Numbered from the stretch's first letter, positions 41,103-55,900 are shown. The stretch is DNA of 64,000 nucleotides from Planctomycetota bacterium (GCA_003389325.1 QQVE01000006.1:37282-101281); one strand, 5' to 3'. A program made the numbers and translations. Notes: generated from the letters alone by a model not told the origin.

Positions 41103-43196
41103 ATGGCGCAGACCCAAGACATCCGCAACATTGTCCTTTGTGGCCATGGATCGGCCGGCAAGACGACGTTGGCCGATGCTATGCTCAACCTCACCGGAGC
41201 CGTCAAGCGGCCGGCCAGCGTCGACGACGGCACCAGCATCTGCGACTTCGACGACGAAGAGAAGCACCATCACCACACGATTGAGTCGACGCTCGTGCAC
41301 TTCGACCACGCCGGCAAGCACTTCAACCTGATCGACACGCCCGGCTATCCGGACTTCATCGGCCAGGCGATCGGCGCCATGCGGGGGGTGGAGACCGCCG
41401 CGGTGGTGATCGATGCCCACTCGGGGCTGGGCGTGAACACCCGCCGCGTGTTTCGCGAGGCCGGCGAGCGCGGGCTGGGGCGCGTGATCATCATCAACAA
41501 GATGGACGCCGACAACGTCGACTTTCCCGGACTGCTTTCCACGGTGCAGGAGCTGTTCGGCCCGGCGTGCGTGCCGCTCAACGTGCCGCTGGGGCACGGC
41601 GGCGACTTCAAGGGCGTGGCCAGCACGCTCAAGCCGCCGGAAAGCGCCGACGGGGCATTGATCGATCCCAAGTCGATCAACGAGACGCTGATCGAGTCGA
41701 TCATCGAAGTGGACGAGGCCGTGACCGAGCGCTACTTCGAAGGGAAGCTGCCCACCGACGAAGAGCTGTCGAAGCTGATCGTCACGTCGGTGGCCCAGGG
41801 CAGCCTGATTCCGGTGCTGTGCGTATCGAGCAAGACGGGCGTCGGCATGCAGGAACTGCTCGACGCCCTGGCTCAGTGCACGCTGCCGCCCGAGGCGATC
41901 GAGCGCGAGGCCAAGAACGAAGCCGGCGAAACCGTGGCGGTGAAGGCCGACCCCGACGGGCCGCTGGTGGCGCAAGTGTTCAAGACGCGGATCGACCCGT
42001 TCGTGCACAAGCTGAGCTTCGTGCGCGTGTTTTCCGGCACGCTGCACAAGGACGATTCGGTGCACGTCTCGGGCGCCCGCAAGGCGGTGAAACTGCATCA
42101 ATTGCTTTCGGTGCAGGCGGGCGAGACCCATCCGGTCGACTCGGCCGCTGCCGGCGACATCGTGGCCGTGGCCAAAGTAGACGACTTGCACACGGGCGTC
42201 TGCCTGGGCGAGCTCGAGCTGCCCAAGATCAAGTTTCCCACGCCGATGGTCGGGCTGGCCGTCACGCCCAAGAGCCGCGGCGATGAGGGCAAGCTCTCCG
42301 GGGCGCTGCAGAAGATCGTCGAGGAGGACAGCACGGTCAAGCTGAATCGTGACGCGCAGACGCACGAGCTGGTGATGAACGGCATGAGCGAACTGCACCT
42401 GCAGTTGCTGCAAGAGCGACTCAAGCGCCGCGACAAGGTCGAGGTCGACACGAAAGAGCCGAAGATTCCCTATCGCGAGACGGTGCAGGCCAATGCCGAA
42501 GGCAGCTACCGCCACAAGAAGCAGAGCGGCGGCCGCGGCCAGTTCGGCGAAGTGCACATTCGCATGTTCCCCTTCCCGGCCGAGACCGATCCGGCCGAGT
42601 TCTGCACGAAGGAACGCTTTCCGAGCATGCGCGAGTATCACTACGACCCGGAGCACAACTTTCTGTGGGTCGACTCGATCGTGGGCGGCACGATACCCAA
42701 CAACTTTCTGCCGGCGGTCGAGAAGGGATTCAAGGAGCGGCTGGGCCGCGGCGTGATCGCCGGCTACCAGGTGGAAAACGTGGGCGTGGAAGTGCACTTC
42801 GGCAAGCACCACCCGGTGGATAGCTCGGAAGCGGCGTTCAAGACGGCCGGCTCGATGGCCTTTCGCGACGTGTTCCAGCAGGCCCGGCCCGGCATTCTGG
42901 AACCGGTCGTGGTCGTGCACGTGACCGTGCCCGGCGACAAGCTGGGCGACATCAATAGCGACATGTCGGGCCGCCGCGGCCGCGTGCTGGGCATGGACTC
43001 GGCCGGGGCCGACCTGCAAACGGTCACCGCCGAAGTGCCGCTGGCCGAGGTGACGACCTATGCCCGCAGCCTGTCGAGCATTACCGGCGGCCAGGGCAGC
43101 TACACGATGGAGTTTTCCAAGTACGACCTGGTGCCCGGCAACGTGCAGAAAGAGATCGTCGACAAGGCGGTGCTCAAGGAAGAAGAAGAGGACTAG
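41103..43196 (+). CDS. Elongation factor G paralogue
   Basis: 697 residues, full EF-G length. GTPase motifs: P-loop GHGSAGKTT (the common form is AHIDAGKTT), G3 DTPGYPDF, G4 NKMD. C-terminal domains III-V of EF-G are present (PIPYRET block, VGVEVHFGKHHPVDSSE, GRRGRVLG). The altered P-loop and the missing canonical fusA neighbours point to the EF-G-like paralogue group rather than the main translocase, so I leave the symbol open. A role in translation under stress or in ribosome recycling is possible. Confidence 0.85.
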   Translation: MAQTQDIRNIVLCGHGSAGKTTLADAMLNLTGAVKRPASVDDGTSICDFDDEEKHHHHTIESTLVHFDHAGKHFNLIDTPGYPDFIGQAIGAMRGVETAAVVIDAHSGLGVNTRRVFREAGERGLGRVIIINKMDADNVDFPGLLSTVQELFGPACVPLNVPLGHGGDFKGVASTLKPPESADGALIDPKSINETLIESIIEVDEAVTERYFEGKLPTDEELSKLIVTSVAQGSLIPVLCVSSKTGVGMQELLDALAQCTLPPEAIEREAKNEAGETVAVKADPDGPLVAQVFKTRIDPFVHKLSFVRVFSGTLHKDDSVHVSGARKAVKLHQLLSVQAGETHPVDSAAAGDIVAVAKVDDLHTGVCLGELELPKIKFPTPMVGLAVTPKSRGDEGKLSGALQKIVEEDSTVKLNRDAQTHELVMNGMSELHLQLLQERLKRRDKVEVDTKEPKIPYRETVQANAEGSYRHKKQSGGRGQFGEVHIRMFPFPAETDPAEFCTKERFPSMREYHYDPEHNFLWVDSIVGGTIPNNFLPAVEKGFKERLGRGVIAGYQVENVGVEVHFGKHHPVDSSEAAFKTAGSMAFRDVFQQARPGILEPVVVVHVTVPGDKLGDINSDMSGRRGRVLGMDSAGADLQTVTAEVPLAEVTTYARSLSSITGGQGSYTMEFSKYDLVPGNVQKEIVDKAVLKEEEED

Positions 43197-43655
43197 TCGC
43201 GAGGACGTCCGCAGCGAGCCAGCCCCGGGGAAGACCTGCCTTGGCGAGCGGCGAAAACCGCGCGCGGTAGCGGTGCTGCCATCGGGTGGCTTCGCGCGTC
43301 CCTGCTTTGCCTAAACTCGTGGGGCGAGCGCATCCGAAGACTAGACCAGGAATCTTGATTTTGCCCTTTTTGGCGCCTACGATTAGCGGCAATAGGCCAC
43401 GCTAGCTGTCGCGTCATCGGCTGGTGCCGCTGGCCACCTGACCAGCCTTTTTTGAGACCTCCAGGCCACGTTCGGCGACGGGGTGCCAACGAATGACCAC
43501 GATCCCAAAATATCAGGCTCGCGGTTGTCGCTGCGTGTGTACGGAGTAGCCATTACGGCTACCACTTCCGTCTTTCTCCGTACCGCACACGTTTCGTTTC
43601 TCTCCTTCTTTGGCCCAACGCCGCGCACACGCGAAAGCGTTCAGGAGCAATCGCC
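43197..43655. other. Intergenic region, 459 bp, nothing recognised
   Basis: Between the EF-G paralogue and cysE. No open frame with domain features, no repeat arm of families A, B or C, and no clear hairpin terminator was seen. Confidence 0.3.
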
Positions 43656-44615
43656 ATGGCCTCGGATCTTCGCCGCAAGGAACAACTGCCGGAACTCACG
43701 GCGCGCATTGTCGGCACCTACTCGCAACTGACCGAAATCAGCCACCTGGGCCACTGCCCCCTGCCCAACTATAAGGTCGTCATCGACGCGATCGAGGACC
43801 TCAAGGAAATCATCTACCCGGGCTACCGGCGGCGCGAGGGGCTGCACGCCGGCAACGTCACCTACCACGTGGGCGACCTGATCGACGGGCTGCACGACAA
43901 GCTGACCACGCAAATCGGCCGCGCCCTGCGGCACGACGCGGGCATGTCGCACGATTGCGGCAACGACGGGGACGACTACGAGGCGCTGGGGCAGGCCAAG
44001 GCGATCCAGTTTCTGGAGTCGCTGCCCGAGATCCGCGAGGCCTTGGCGCTCGACGTCGAGGCGGCCCACGCGGGCGACCCGGCGGTGAAAACGCTCGACG
44101 AGATCATCTTTTGCTATCCGGGGCTCGAAGCGGTGACGATCTACCGCCTGGCCAACGTGCTGCTCCGGCTCGAGGTGCCGCTGATCCCGCGGATGATGAC
44201 CGAGTGGGCCCACTCCAAGACCGGCATCGACATCCACCCCGGCGCCACGATCGGCCCGCACTTCTTCATCGATCACGGCACGGGTGTGGTGATCGGCGAG
44301 ACGTGCGAGATCGGCGCCAACGTGAAGCTCTATCAGGGCGTGACGTTGGGCGCGCTGTCGTTTGCCACCGACGGCAACGGTAACCTGGTGCGGGGCCAGA
44401 AGCGGCATCCGACGATCGAAGACAACGTGGTGATCTACGCCAACGCCACGGTGCTGGGCGGCAACACGGTGATCGGCCACAACTCGGTGATCGGCTCCAG
44501 CGTGTGGCTCACTCGCAGCGTGCAGCCCAACACGACGGTGGTGCTCGAGAAGCCGAAGCTACGGATTCGGGGCGAAAGCGAACCGGCCCACGCCGAGGTA
44601 AACTTTCAGATCTAG
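43656..44615 (+). CDS. cysE: Serine O-acetyltransferase
   Basis: 319 residues. It makes O-acetylserine for cysteine synthesis. The left-handed beta-helix domain is in the C-terminal 150 residues with repeated hexapeptide turns: [67 protein letters not shown]. The N-terminal helical domain is about 170 residues, longer than in the enteric enzyme, as in the EpsC-like variant. Its last 4 bases overlap those of the convergent YfhO-like gene. Confidence 0.9.
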   Translation: MASDLRRKEQLPELTARIVGTYSQLTEISHLGHCPLPNYKVVIDAIEDLKEIIYPGYRRREGLHAGNVTYHVGDLIDGLHDKLTTQIGRALRHDAGMSHDCGNDGDDYEALGQAKAIQFLESLPEIREALALDVEAAHAGDPAVKTLDEIIFCYPGLEAVTIYRLANVLLRLEVPLIPRMMTEWAHSKTGIDIHPGATIGPHFFIDHGTGVVIGETCEIGANVKLYQGVTLGALSFATDGNGNLVRGQKRHPTIEDNVVIYANATVLGGNTVIGHNSVIGSSVWLTRSVQPNTTVVLEKPKLRIRGESEPAHAEVNFQI

Positions 44616-47275
44616 CCGTCGGCAGGCACTTCAACAGCCGGTGAGGGTTTCGAGCGGCCGCGCCACCAGAAGACGCCCCCTGCGACGAGCAGCGCCAGCG
44701 TGCTGACGGTGCTGATGATGGCCCCATAGAGCACGCTTTTCGGCCGGTAGCGGTAGACCAGACGGTGCTTGCCGGCCGGCAGGACCGCGCCGCGCTGCAC
44801 GCGATTGGTGCGCAGGATGGGATGGCGCCGCGGCGGCCCGCCGTCGGTCTCGACGGTGAGTTCCCAACCGGGATAAAACTGGTCGGCCAATATCACCAGG
44901 CCGCGCGAGGCGAGCGTGACCTCGATCTCGACGCGCTGGGGATCGACGTCGACAAGCGTGCAAGTCTCCGACGTTTCGGCGTCCTCGACCGGGGGATCAA
45001 CCTCGACGGGCGTATCGCTTTCCACGACGGCGACGGTGTGCCAGTCGCGCGGCTGGTGGTCGGGAAACAGAAACTGCTGCGTGAACTTGAACGTTGCGCG
45101 CGGCGAGCGGCTGTGAAACTCGGGAATGACTTCGACGTTGTGCGCGATCCATGCCCGCGGAAGAGCGTCGCGCCGCGTGCCGAACGACATTCCTTCGGCG
45201 ACCACTCTGGGGTGCACGATCTGGGAGGTCGCACCGTGTTGCACGATGGCCGCCCTGGCGGCGAGCAGATCGAGGACTGAGGGGTCGGGAATGTTGATCC
45301 TGTTGCGGCGATAGTTGTGCAGTCGGGCCGCGTCGAGCACGAGAGTGTAGTCGTGGCCCGCGACCGCTTGAAGCACCTCCACCAGTGCAACGCGGTAGCG
45401 CAGATTGAACTTGGGCGACAGCGTGTCTCGATTTCGCAGGAGCCATTCCTGGAAGCGGTTGGGCGACTGGATCTTGCTCCAAGACGAAGCGAACGTGGCG
45501 TCCTGGTGGTACACCCGGTACCGCGCTAGATCGGGGGGCAGCATGTCCACGACTTGCGGTTGGTAGCGCCAGTCGTCGCTGGGGGCGTATCTCAACAGAG
45601 GCTCCTGCGCCACGGCCAGCTCGAGCCCCGTGATGCCCAGCACGGCAAGCTGCATCAGCGTGCGATAGCGCGGATGGCGGCGGCCGGCCCAAACCATCGC
45701 CAGTAGCGCCGGTGCCAAGAGTGCCGCGTGTTGCAGTCCGCCCATGGCGTCGCCGGCGGCGCCGCTCCAGTCGAACGGACCCATCCAACGATCGGACTCG
45801 GGCGTCGAGGCACGCTGCTCGACATACGGCCGCCAGACGAAGGGGAAGGCCGCCACCAGCACGATGCTGACGAGGCTCGTGCCCGCCAGCCACAGCAGCA
45901 CGCGCCGCTGCGACGACTCCCAGGCATCGCGCCAGCCGCACGCGGCCAGCATGCTCAAGGCCAAACTGGCGGGCACCCACAGCTTGGCCGGATAGCGGAA
46001 CTGGACATACTTGGGCAGCAGCGTGTTGAGCCACCAGTAGAGGCCGCCCACCTCTTCGCCGACGCCCCAGCCTTCGGTCTCTCCGAGAGCCTGTCCCACG
46101 AACCAGGCCACGCCGAAGGAGCCGAGTCCTCCCACCACGCTCAACAGCGCCATCCAGGAAAGAAACTGGATTTCGACGGCTGCCCGGCGGCGCAGGCTCC
46201 AGGCGCTGAGTCCGAGCACGAGCGGGGCGAGTCCCAGGTAGAGCGAAGGTACCCAGATGTTGAACTCAGATCGCAGCGCAGCCAGCCAGCGGCGGTTGGT
46301 GGGAAAGGCGCGCCCGGTGACGTTCGGCCAAAACAGCTCAGCGACGCGCCACGGAGCGACGCTGAAGTAGTAGACCTTCTTGTGATGACCCCGCTTGGCG
46401 CTACCCAGCATAGCGGCGTACCAGGGCAGGCGGTCGTCGCCGTCGGGCTCGGTAAGCTGCGTTTCGGCCAGCTCGTAGATGTTGCGCGGGGCATCGTACT
46501 TGGCGCGGGCGCTGTAGGGTCCGGCCTCGAGCGTGGGCAGCACCTGCACCGCGGCACACAGGCCGGCCGTGGCAAGCGAAAGGCCCAGAAGCACCGGCCG
46601 CGCCGTAAGCACGCTTAAGCGAACTGGCTGGCCCGTGGCACGTGCGGCGCGCCGGTCGTCGAGCCACAGCAACAAGGCGTACAGCCCACAGAGCAGGACG
46701 ATGTTGTAGGCCATGTGCGGATCGCCCCCCAACACCACCAGCGCCAGCACGACGCCAAGTCCCAGCGAGCTGGCCGGGCGCCTTTGTCGCAGCGTGCGGT
46801 CGGCCAGCAGAATGGCCAGCGGCAGCCAGGCCGCCCCGACCAGGAAGATCACGTTGCAGGTCTGGAACAGAACGTTCGCGGAAAAGGCATAGGACAGCGC
46901 ACCTATGGCCGCGGCCAGCACCGAGGTGCGCAGGTGCCGGGCCAGCGCGTAGGCGGCGCCCGCGGCCAGTACGACGTGCGCGACGATGTAGGCGTTGTAG
47001 AGCCAGATGTAGTCGAGCGGCAGGGCGAACAGCAGCTTGCCGGGATAGAGCACGCTGGAGGTGTTCTCCGCCAGCAACGGTACGCCGGTGTTCTCGTACG
47101 GATTCCACAGCGGGAAGCGTCCCGCGCCCCACTCACTGCGGATGAATTCGAACAGCGGATGGTAGTAGTAGCCCGCATCGCGATAGACGAAGCTGTACGC
47201 ACCGCTCAGGGCCGGAGCGAACAGCCAGACGGTGAGGATGGCGAACAGGGCAAGGACGAACAGGCGCTGCTTCAA
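44612..47275 (-). CDS. YfhO-like multi-pass membrane protein
   Basis: 887 residues. The N-terminus [20 protein letters not shown] is followed by the family pattern [17 protein letters not shown] and [20 protein letters not shown], then about a dozen hydrophobic helices, and a large soluble C-terminal region (about 690-850) ending near a final helix ([20 protein letters not shown]) and a basic tail. YfhO-type proteins resemble glycosyltransferases of the GT-C fold and can act in envelope sugar modification. The function here is not known. Confidence 0.75.
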   Translation of the reverse strand: MKQRLFVLALFAILTVWLFAPALSGAYSFVYRDAGYYYHPLFEFIRSEWGAGRFPLWNPYENTGVPLLAENTSSVLYPGKLLFALPLDYIWLYNAYIVAHVVLAAGAAYALARHLRTSVLAAAIGALSYAFSANVLFQTCNVIFLVGAAWLPLAILLADRTLRQRRPASSLGLGVVLALVVLGGDPHMAYNIVLLCGLYALLLWLDDRRAARATGQPVRLSVLTARPVLLGLSLATAGLCAAVQVLPTLEAGPYSARAKYDAPRNIYELAETQLTEPDGDDRLPWYAAMLGSAKRGHHKKVYYFSVAPWRVAELFWPNVTGRAFPTNRRWLAALRSEFNIWVPSLYLGLAPLVLGLSAWSLRRRAAVEIQFLSWMALLSVVGGLGSFGVAWFVGQALGETEGWGVGEEVGGLYWWLNTLLPKYVQFRYPAKLWVPASLALSMLAACGWRDAWESSQRRVLLWLAGTSLVSIVLVAAFPFVWRPYVEQRASTPESDRWMGPFDWSGAAGDAMGGLQHAALLAPALLAMVWAGRRHPRYRTLMQLAVLGITGLELAVAQEPLLRYAPSDDWRYQPQVVDMLPPDLARYRVYHQDATFASSWSKIQSPNRFQEWLLRNRDTLSPKFNLRYRVALVEVLQAVAGHDYTLVLDAARLHNYRRNRINIPDPSVLDLLAARAAIVQHGATSQIVHPRVVAEGMSFGTRRDALPRAWIAHNVEVIPEFHSRSPRATFKFTQQFLFPDHQPRDWHTVAVVESDTPVEVDPPVEDAETSETCTLVDVDPQRVEIEVTLASRGLVILADQFYPGWELTVETDGGPPRRHPILRTNRVQRGAVLPAGKHRLVYRYRPKSVLYGAIISTVSTLALLVAGGVFWWRGRSKPSPAVEVPADG

Positions 47276-47415
47276 CGAATCGTCCCGTAGCGGCCAAGAG
47301 AGGAGCGAGCACGATACGCCTATCGTAGCAAGTCGGGCCGGGGCAGCGTTAACCTGGAGGCCCGCCGATCGCTTTGCGAAGCGGGGTAAACGCCACGGGC
47401 GGGAAAACGACCGTG

Positions 47416-47808
47416 CTAGCCGCGGGCCACGCGCAACAGTGCCCGGGCCTGCGATTCGAGCTTGTCGCGGCTTTCGAAAAGCTCGTCGGAGTTGGGCTTC
47501 AGCGCCAGGGCCTCGGACAATTGGTTGCTGGCGGCTTCACGATCGATCTTGGCCGCCGGAACGGCGCGGCTGGTGAGCACCGACACGACGTTGTCGGCGA
47601 TCTGCACGAATCCGCCGTCGACGAAATAGCGATCGACCTGGCTGCCGAAGCGGAGCCGCATTTCGCCGTAGCCCAGCCGGCCGATCATCGGCGCCCGGCC
47701 GGGCAGGACGCCGAGTTCGCCGTCTTCGAGCGGCACGGCGACAAAATCGACGGCCGCTTCGAGCGCGGTTTCCTCCGGTGTGACGACAACCAACTGGATC
47801 TGTGCCAT
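47416..47808 (-). CDS. atpC: F-type ATP synthase epsilon subunit
   Basis: 130 residues: beta-barrel domain with LVVVTPEETALEAAVDFVAV, LEDGELGVLPGRAPMIGRLG and YGEMRLRFGSQ, and a C-terminal helical domain. Last gene of the operon, 15 bp after atpD. It couples the rotor and regulates ATP hydrolysis. Confidence 0.95.
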   Translation of the reverse strand: MAQIQLVVVTPEETALEAAVDFVAVPLEDGELGVLPGRAPMIGRLGYGEMRLRFGSQVDRYFVDGGFVQIADNVVSVLTSRAVPAAKIDREAASNQLSEALALKPNSDELFESRDKLESQARALLRVARG

Positions 47809-47823
47809 CGGTGACTCGCGCCC

Positions 47824-50242
<2,419 letters not shown>

Positions 50243-50298
50243 GGTCTGTCGTGTTCGAGGAGATCAAGCCGGCGGTGAAAGCCGGGGTATGCGTCTGC

Positions 50299-50685
50299 TC
50301 ACTGAACGAGCCGGATACACATCGGGTATCGATACGCCTCGCCGTTGCTGGCTTTCATCGCCGCCATGATGATCAGCACGGCATCGGCCAGCCACAACGC
50401 GGGCAACAGCACGACGCCGATACCGATACACACGGTCGGTATGAGCAGTATCGAGTAGATGATGATTGAAATCTGGAAGTTCAGCGATTCCTTTCCGTGC
50501 TCGTCGATGTACGGGTGTTCTTTGCCTTTGATCAGCCACAGCAGCAGCGGCCCGAGGATCACGCCCACGAAGGGCGGAATGAAGGCCAGCAATGCGCTTA
50601 AGTGGCAAAGCATGGCCCAATTCCGCACGTCGGCGGACAGTACCGGATATTCTTCCTCGTGCGGTTCGTGCGGAACTTGGCTCAT
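50299..50685 (-). CDS. DUF4870-like membrane protein inserted in the ATP synthase operon
   Basis: 128 residues with GGGAGGGA upstream. Four hydrophobic segments: WAMLCHLSALLAFIPPFVG, VILGPLLLWLI, ISIIIYSILLIPTVCIGIGV and LPALWLADAVLIIMAAM. The conserved HPYIDEHGKESLNFQIS between the second and third is typical of the DUF4870 family, small membrane proteins whose function is unknown. Same strand as, and spaced 46-56 bp from, atpA and atpG, so it is probably co-transcribed with them. A role in assembly, stability or regulation of the synthase is inference only. Confidence 0.85.
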   Translation of the reverse strand: MSQVPHEPHEEEYPVLSADVRNWAMLCHLSALLAFIPPFVGVILGPLLLWLIKGKEHPYIDEHGKESLNFQISIIIYSILLIPTVCIGIGVVLLPALWLADAVLIIMAAMKASNGEAYRYPMCIRLVQ

Positions 50686-50731
50686 GGCTGGTCCCTCCCT
50701 CTCGAGGCCAGCCCCAGGACCGCCGCATCCG

Positions 50732-52264
<1,533 letters not shown>

Positions 52265-52872
52265 GGACAGTCCTCATGATCATTTGCTCGCGGACCTGCT
52301 CCAGTTGGCGGGCCACCGAGCCATCGTAAACGGTATCTCCGACGCGGAGCACGACGCCGCCAATCAGGCCCGGCTCGACCGACGACGCGACCTGGGGTTC
52401 TCCGCCCAGGATCTGCCGCAGCGAGTTTTCCAGATTGCGCGACACGCCGGCTTCCATCGGACTGGCGGTGAGCACATCGACGCGGATCCGACCGCGCAGT
52501 TGGTTGTAAAGCGATTGCAGTTCGAGCGAGACGGTGGGCACGATGCCCAGCCGCCCGTTGCGCGACAGCACTTTGAGAAAATCGAGCACCTGGGGCGAGA
52601 CCTTCGAGCCGAACACGCGGTCGAGCATCTGCACCTTTTCTTCGTGCGGCACCAGGGCCGAGGCGAACAACTCTTCGGCCCGGGGATACTCGCGCAGCAC
52701 GTCGGCCACGGAGTGAACCTCGTCGACCATTTGGTCGAGCTGGCCCGACTTTTCGGCCGTGGCCAGGAAAGCCTTGGCGTAGACGGCGGCCACCTTCTGG
52801 GCGCCGACGTCGGCTCGCGGCTTGTCCTGTTTCGTCGAATCGATCATCGCGGGGGTCCTGCGATTTCCCGGG

Positions 52873-53535
52873 TCAGTTCTGGCTTGCCGAGGCCGCCGGG
52901 AAGCGGGCCATGGCTTCCTGGATCAGCCGGGCGTGATCCTCGCGCGACAACTGCGCTTGCACGATCTTGCCGGCCAGATCGATGGCCAGCTCGGCGCTGC
53001 GCTGGGCCAGCGATTCCATCGCCGCGTCGGCCGCGGCGTCGATGTCGCGCAGGGCCCGGGCCTTTTCGGCTTCGGCACCCTCTTTGGCCTCGGCCAGAAT
53101 GGCCTGCTTGGTGTGCTCGGCGTCGCGCCGGGCCTCCTCGAGCAGGCCGCGCACTTCGTTTGCCGCACTGGCCAGCTTCTGCTCGTATTCCGAAAGCAGC
53201 AGCCGGGCCTGCTCGTGATTGCGCTCGGCCTGGGAGATGTGGTTGGCCACCGTCTCCTCGCGGCGGTCGAGCGCCTCGATGATCGGCCCCCAGGCGAACT
53301 TGCCCAGCACGATCAACAGGATCACGAACACCACCAGCGTCCAGATCGCCAGGTCGGGATCGAACGAGAGCGGATCGGGGCCCGTGGTCTCGGCCGGATC
53401 GGTGCTGGCCGCGTGCTCGGCGGTCTCTTCGGCGTGCTCGACCGCTTCTTCCACCTGGGCCCGGGCCGGACGCGCGGCCACGGCGCACGCGGCTCCGACC
53501 AGCATCACGCACATCAACATCCGCAGCCAGTTCAT
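52873..53535 (-). CDS. atpF: F-type ATP synthase b subunit with signal-peptide-like extension
   Basis: 220 residues. A signal-like N-terminus (MNWLRMLMCVMLVGAACAVA, then AARPARA) precedes an acidic linker and the membrane helix LAIWTLVVFVILLIVLGKFA, then the stalk coiled coil (DRREETVANHISQAERNHEQ, ARRDAEHTKQAILAEAKEGA). Standard bacterial b subunits lack the first 40 residues. Position between atpE and atpH confirms identity. Confidence 0.92.
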   Translation of the reverse strand: MNWLRMLMCVMLVGAACAVAARPARAQVEEAVEHAEETAEHAASTDPAETTGPDPLSFDPDLAIWTLVVFVILLIVLGKFAWGPIIEALDRREETVANHISQAERNHEQARLLLSEYEQKLASAANEVRGLLEEARRDAEHTKQAILAEAKEGAEAEKARALRDIDAAADAAMESLAQRSAELAIDLAGKIVQAQLSREDHARLIQEAMARFPAASASQN

Positions 53536-53590
53536 AGCTACCTCATCGAGCGTCTAGGGACCCCGTGGGGGGCCGCGACGCCAAAGTGCG

Positions 53591-53923
<333 letters not shown>

Positions 53924-53969
53924 CTATACAACGTAGATGGAAAGTTTGCTTGGGTGAGGCCGCCCGCGG

Positions 53970-55001
53970 TCAGTGCGGATGCACGGCCATGCCGATAAAC
54001 AAAGCCGACAAAAAGGCGAAAATGTACGCTTGCAGAAACGCGACGAACAACTCGAGCAGGCTCAAGGCCACCACGCCCAGCACGCTGGCCGGCGTGACCG
54101 CATACCAGACGGCTCCGGCCGAAGAGGCTGCGACGATGAACGTCAGGATCACGACCAGCACGAGGTGGCCGGCCATCATGTTGGCCAATAGACGCATGGC
54201 CAAGATGAAGTGCTTGATCAGCAGACCCATGATCTCGATGAAAAAGATCATCGGCTTGAGCAAGAAGCCGATGGGCTTGGGCAGGTCCATGTGCGGCACT
54301 TGCGCCAGCCAGAACTTCACCGGCCCCAACTTGGCCATGCCGGCGAAGGTGACCGTGCAAAAGGTGGCAAACGCCAGGGCCCCGGTCGTGGCCAGCGCTC
54401 CGGTGGCCGACCCGGCCCAGGGCAACAGCCCCAGCAGGTTGCAGGTCAGCACGAAGAAGAAGATCGTCAGCAGAAACGGCAGGAACTTCTCGGCGTCGTG
54501 ATGTCCGATCGCCGGCCGGGCGACTTCGTCGCGAATGAACACGACCATCGACTCGAGCAAATTGGTCAGCCGTCCCTTGGGTGCGGTCGACTTCTTCAGC
54601 CGCTGCGCGAGCGCCGTGAAAAACACGATCATGATCACCGCGGCCACGACCTCGAGCACCATGAACTTCGTGATCTTCGCGTCCAGCGGCTCGATGCGGT
54701 CGTCGAGCGGTTTGAAGCCGACGCCGATCGTGGCGATGGGCTCCTCGATGTCGCGGATCTGGGGAATTTCCCAGTGGCCGCCCAGCATGCGCGGCAGGTC
54801 GAAGTAGGTCGCGTCCTTGACGTGCTCGATCAAGTGGTTCTTGTCGAACGGGTCGTGTGCGTGACCGTGCGCGTCGGCGTGCTCGTGAGAGGCGTGTTCG
54901 TGCTCGTGCTCCGCGGCGTGCGCGTGCTCGTCGGCCGCATGGCTTTCCTCGCCGCCAGGGGCGCCTGCCTGCTCTGCTTTGGCTTGTCCGTCGTCAGCCA
55001 T
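53970..55001 (-). CDS. atpB: F-type ATP synthase a subunit with His-rich N-terminal tail
   Basis: 343 residues from MADDG. Eleven His residues lie between 21 and 49 (HAADEHAHAAEHEHEHASHE then HADAHGHAHD). The membrane part has helices such as FMVLEVVAAVIMIVFFTALA, FLPFLLTIFFFVLTCNLLGL and the essential Arg in ILAMRLLANMMAGHL (about R269). It forms the ion channel of Fo. Start overlaps the preceding AtpI-like gene by 8 bp. Confidence 0.95.
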   Translation of the reverse strand: MADDGQAKAEQAGAPGGEESHAADEHAHAAEHEHEHASHEHADAHGHAHDPFDKNHLIEHVKDATYFDLPRMLGGHWEIPQIRDIEEPIATIGVGFKPLDDRIEPLDAKITKFMVLEVVAAVIMIVFFTALAQRLKKSTAPKGRLTNLLESMVVFIRDEVARPAIGHHDAEKFLPFLLTIFFFVLTCNLLGLLPWAGSATGALATTGALAFATFCTVTFAGMAKLGPVKFWLAQVPHMDLPKPIGFLLKPMIFFIEIMGLLIKHFILAMRLLANMMAGHLVLVVILTFIVAASSAGAVWYAVTPASVLGVVALSLLELFVAFLQAYIFAFLSALFIGMAVHPH

Positions 55002-55452
55002 GGCTCGGGTCACTCGCCGGATTGCGGCGGTTCGGGGTGTTCGGGATTTTCGCCACCAGCAGCAGCGTCTCGGTCGCTAGCGTGGCCATGTAGAACACGA
55101 GCAGGTAGAAGATCATGCCGGCATCGGCCAGGGCCGGTACTTTGAAGTGCAGCACCACGCCCACGACCATCGGCAACGTCGTGCGAAAGAACATGCCGCC
55201 GGCCAGGCCGTACAGGGCGGTTTGCGGCGTCGGGAACAGCGAGACAAACAGGAGCGCCGCCAGCGCTCCCACCCAGCAGGCTCCGCCGGCCACGCCCACG
55301 GCGGCCAGGCCGATGGTGCCGGAAACGGCTTGGGCGATCGGGGCGGTGATCAGGGCCAAACCAGCGATCACCAGCGAGACGAGCGCGGCCTGGCCTGCCA
55401 CGCCCAGCCTGGCGAGCCTGCTCCAGAAGGTATTGCTGCCCGTGCTCGACAT
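54994..55452 (-). CDS. Small multi-pass AtpI-like membrane protein of the ATP synthase operon
   Basis: 152 residues with about four hydrophobic segments (AALVSLVIAGLALITAPIAQ, TIGLAAVGVAGGACWVGALA, LYGLAGGMFFRTTLPMVVGV, GMIFYLLVFYMATLATETLL). It begins 2 bp after the stop of the atpZ-like gene and ends 8 bp inside atpB. Position and topology suggest an AtpI/AtpR-like accessory protein for assembly of the c-ring; sequence similarity is weak so the name is left open. Confidence 0.65.
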   Translation of the reverse strand: MSSTGSNTFWSRLARLGVAGQAALVSLVIAGLALITAPIAQAVSGTIGLAAVGVAGGACWVGALAALLFVSLFPTPQTALYGLAGGMFFRTTLPMVVGVVLHFKVPALADAGMIFYLLVFYMATLATETLLLVAKIPNTPNRRNPASDPSHG

Positions 55453-55454
55453 TA

Positions 55455-55700
55455 CTATTGCCCGTCCCTTGGGCCGGACTTGGTTTTGGCGATTCGCATC
55501 AGTTGAGCGCCCGCCAAGGTGCCGCCGATGGCAAACCCCATCAGCAGAAAAACCGCTTTCGTTCCGAGCTTCTGATCGATCCAGTAGCCCAAGAGCCCCG
55601 GTACGACCATCTCCAGCGAGATGGTCATGATCGTCGCGGACCATTCGAAGGCGATGGCCATCGGCGATCGGCCGTCGTCGGGCTCGGGCACGTGTGCCAT
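55455..55700 (-). CDS. AtpZ/AtpI-like accessory protein, first gene of the ATP synthase operon
   Basis: 81 residues from MAHVPEP. Two membrane helices joined by the family's typical turn: IMTISLEMVVPGLLGYWIDQKLGTKAVF, then LLMGFAIGGTLAGAQLMRIA. GYWIDQKLGT is close to the conserved motif of F0F1-ATPase-associated AtpZ-type subunits. It is the first gene after the promoter. Confidence 0.8.
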   Translation of the reverse strand: MAHVPEPDDGRSPMAIAFEWSATIMTISLEMVVPGLLGYWIDQKLGTKAVFLLMGFAIGGTLAGAQLMRIAKTKSGPRDGQ

Positions 55701-55779
55701 CTCTCGCGGCCCCGAAAACGACCCGGAAAGAAGCTCGAACTTGCCCCAAGTGGGCAGCAAAAAGCTGTATCCACACGCC

Positions 55780-55797
55780 CCTTACGACCCCGTAAGG
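55780..55797. promoter_or_regulatory. Hairpin in the ATP synthase operon leader
   Basis: CCTTACG-ACCC-CGTAAGG, perfect 7-bp stem and 4-base loop, 80 bp upstream of the atpZ-like start and downstream of the promoter on the minus strand. It could affect translation or stability of the leader. Confidence 0.5.
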
Positions 55798-55871
55798 CAC
55801 GCAATCTAATCGAAGGCTTGCAAGGGGTCAACGGGCTGGGGGGCAGAATTCGTGTTTTTTTTCACAAAGTC

Positions 55872-55900
55872 ATTATCGGGCCATAAGCTCTTTTTGTCAA
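55872..55900 (-). promoter_or_regulatory. Sigma-70-type promoter of the ATP synthase operon
   Basis: On the minus strand TTGACA (55900-55895), a 17-bp spacer, then GATAAT (55877-55872), one mismatch from consensus at the -10. The start of transcription would be near 55865, giving a leader of about 165 nt. Confidence 0.75.
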
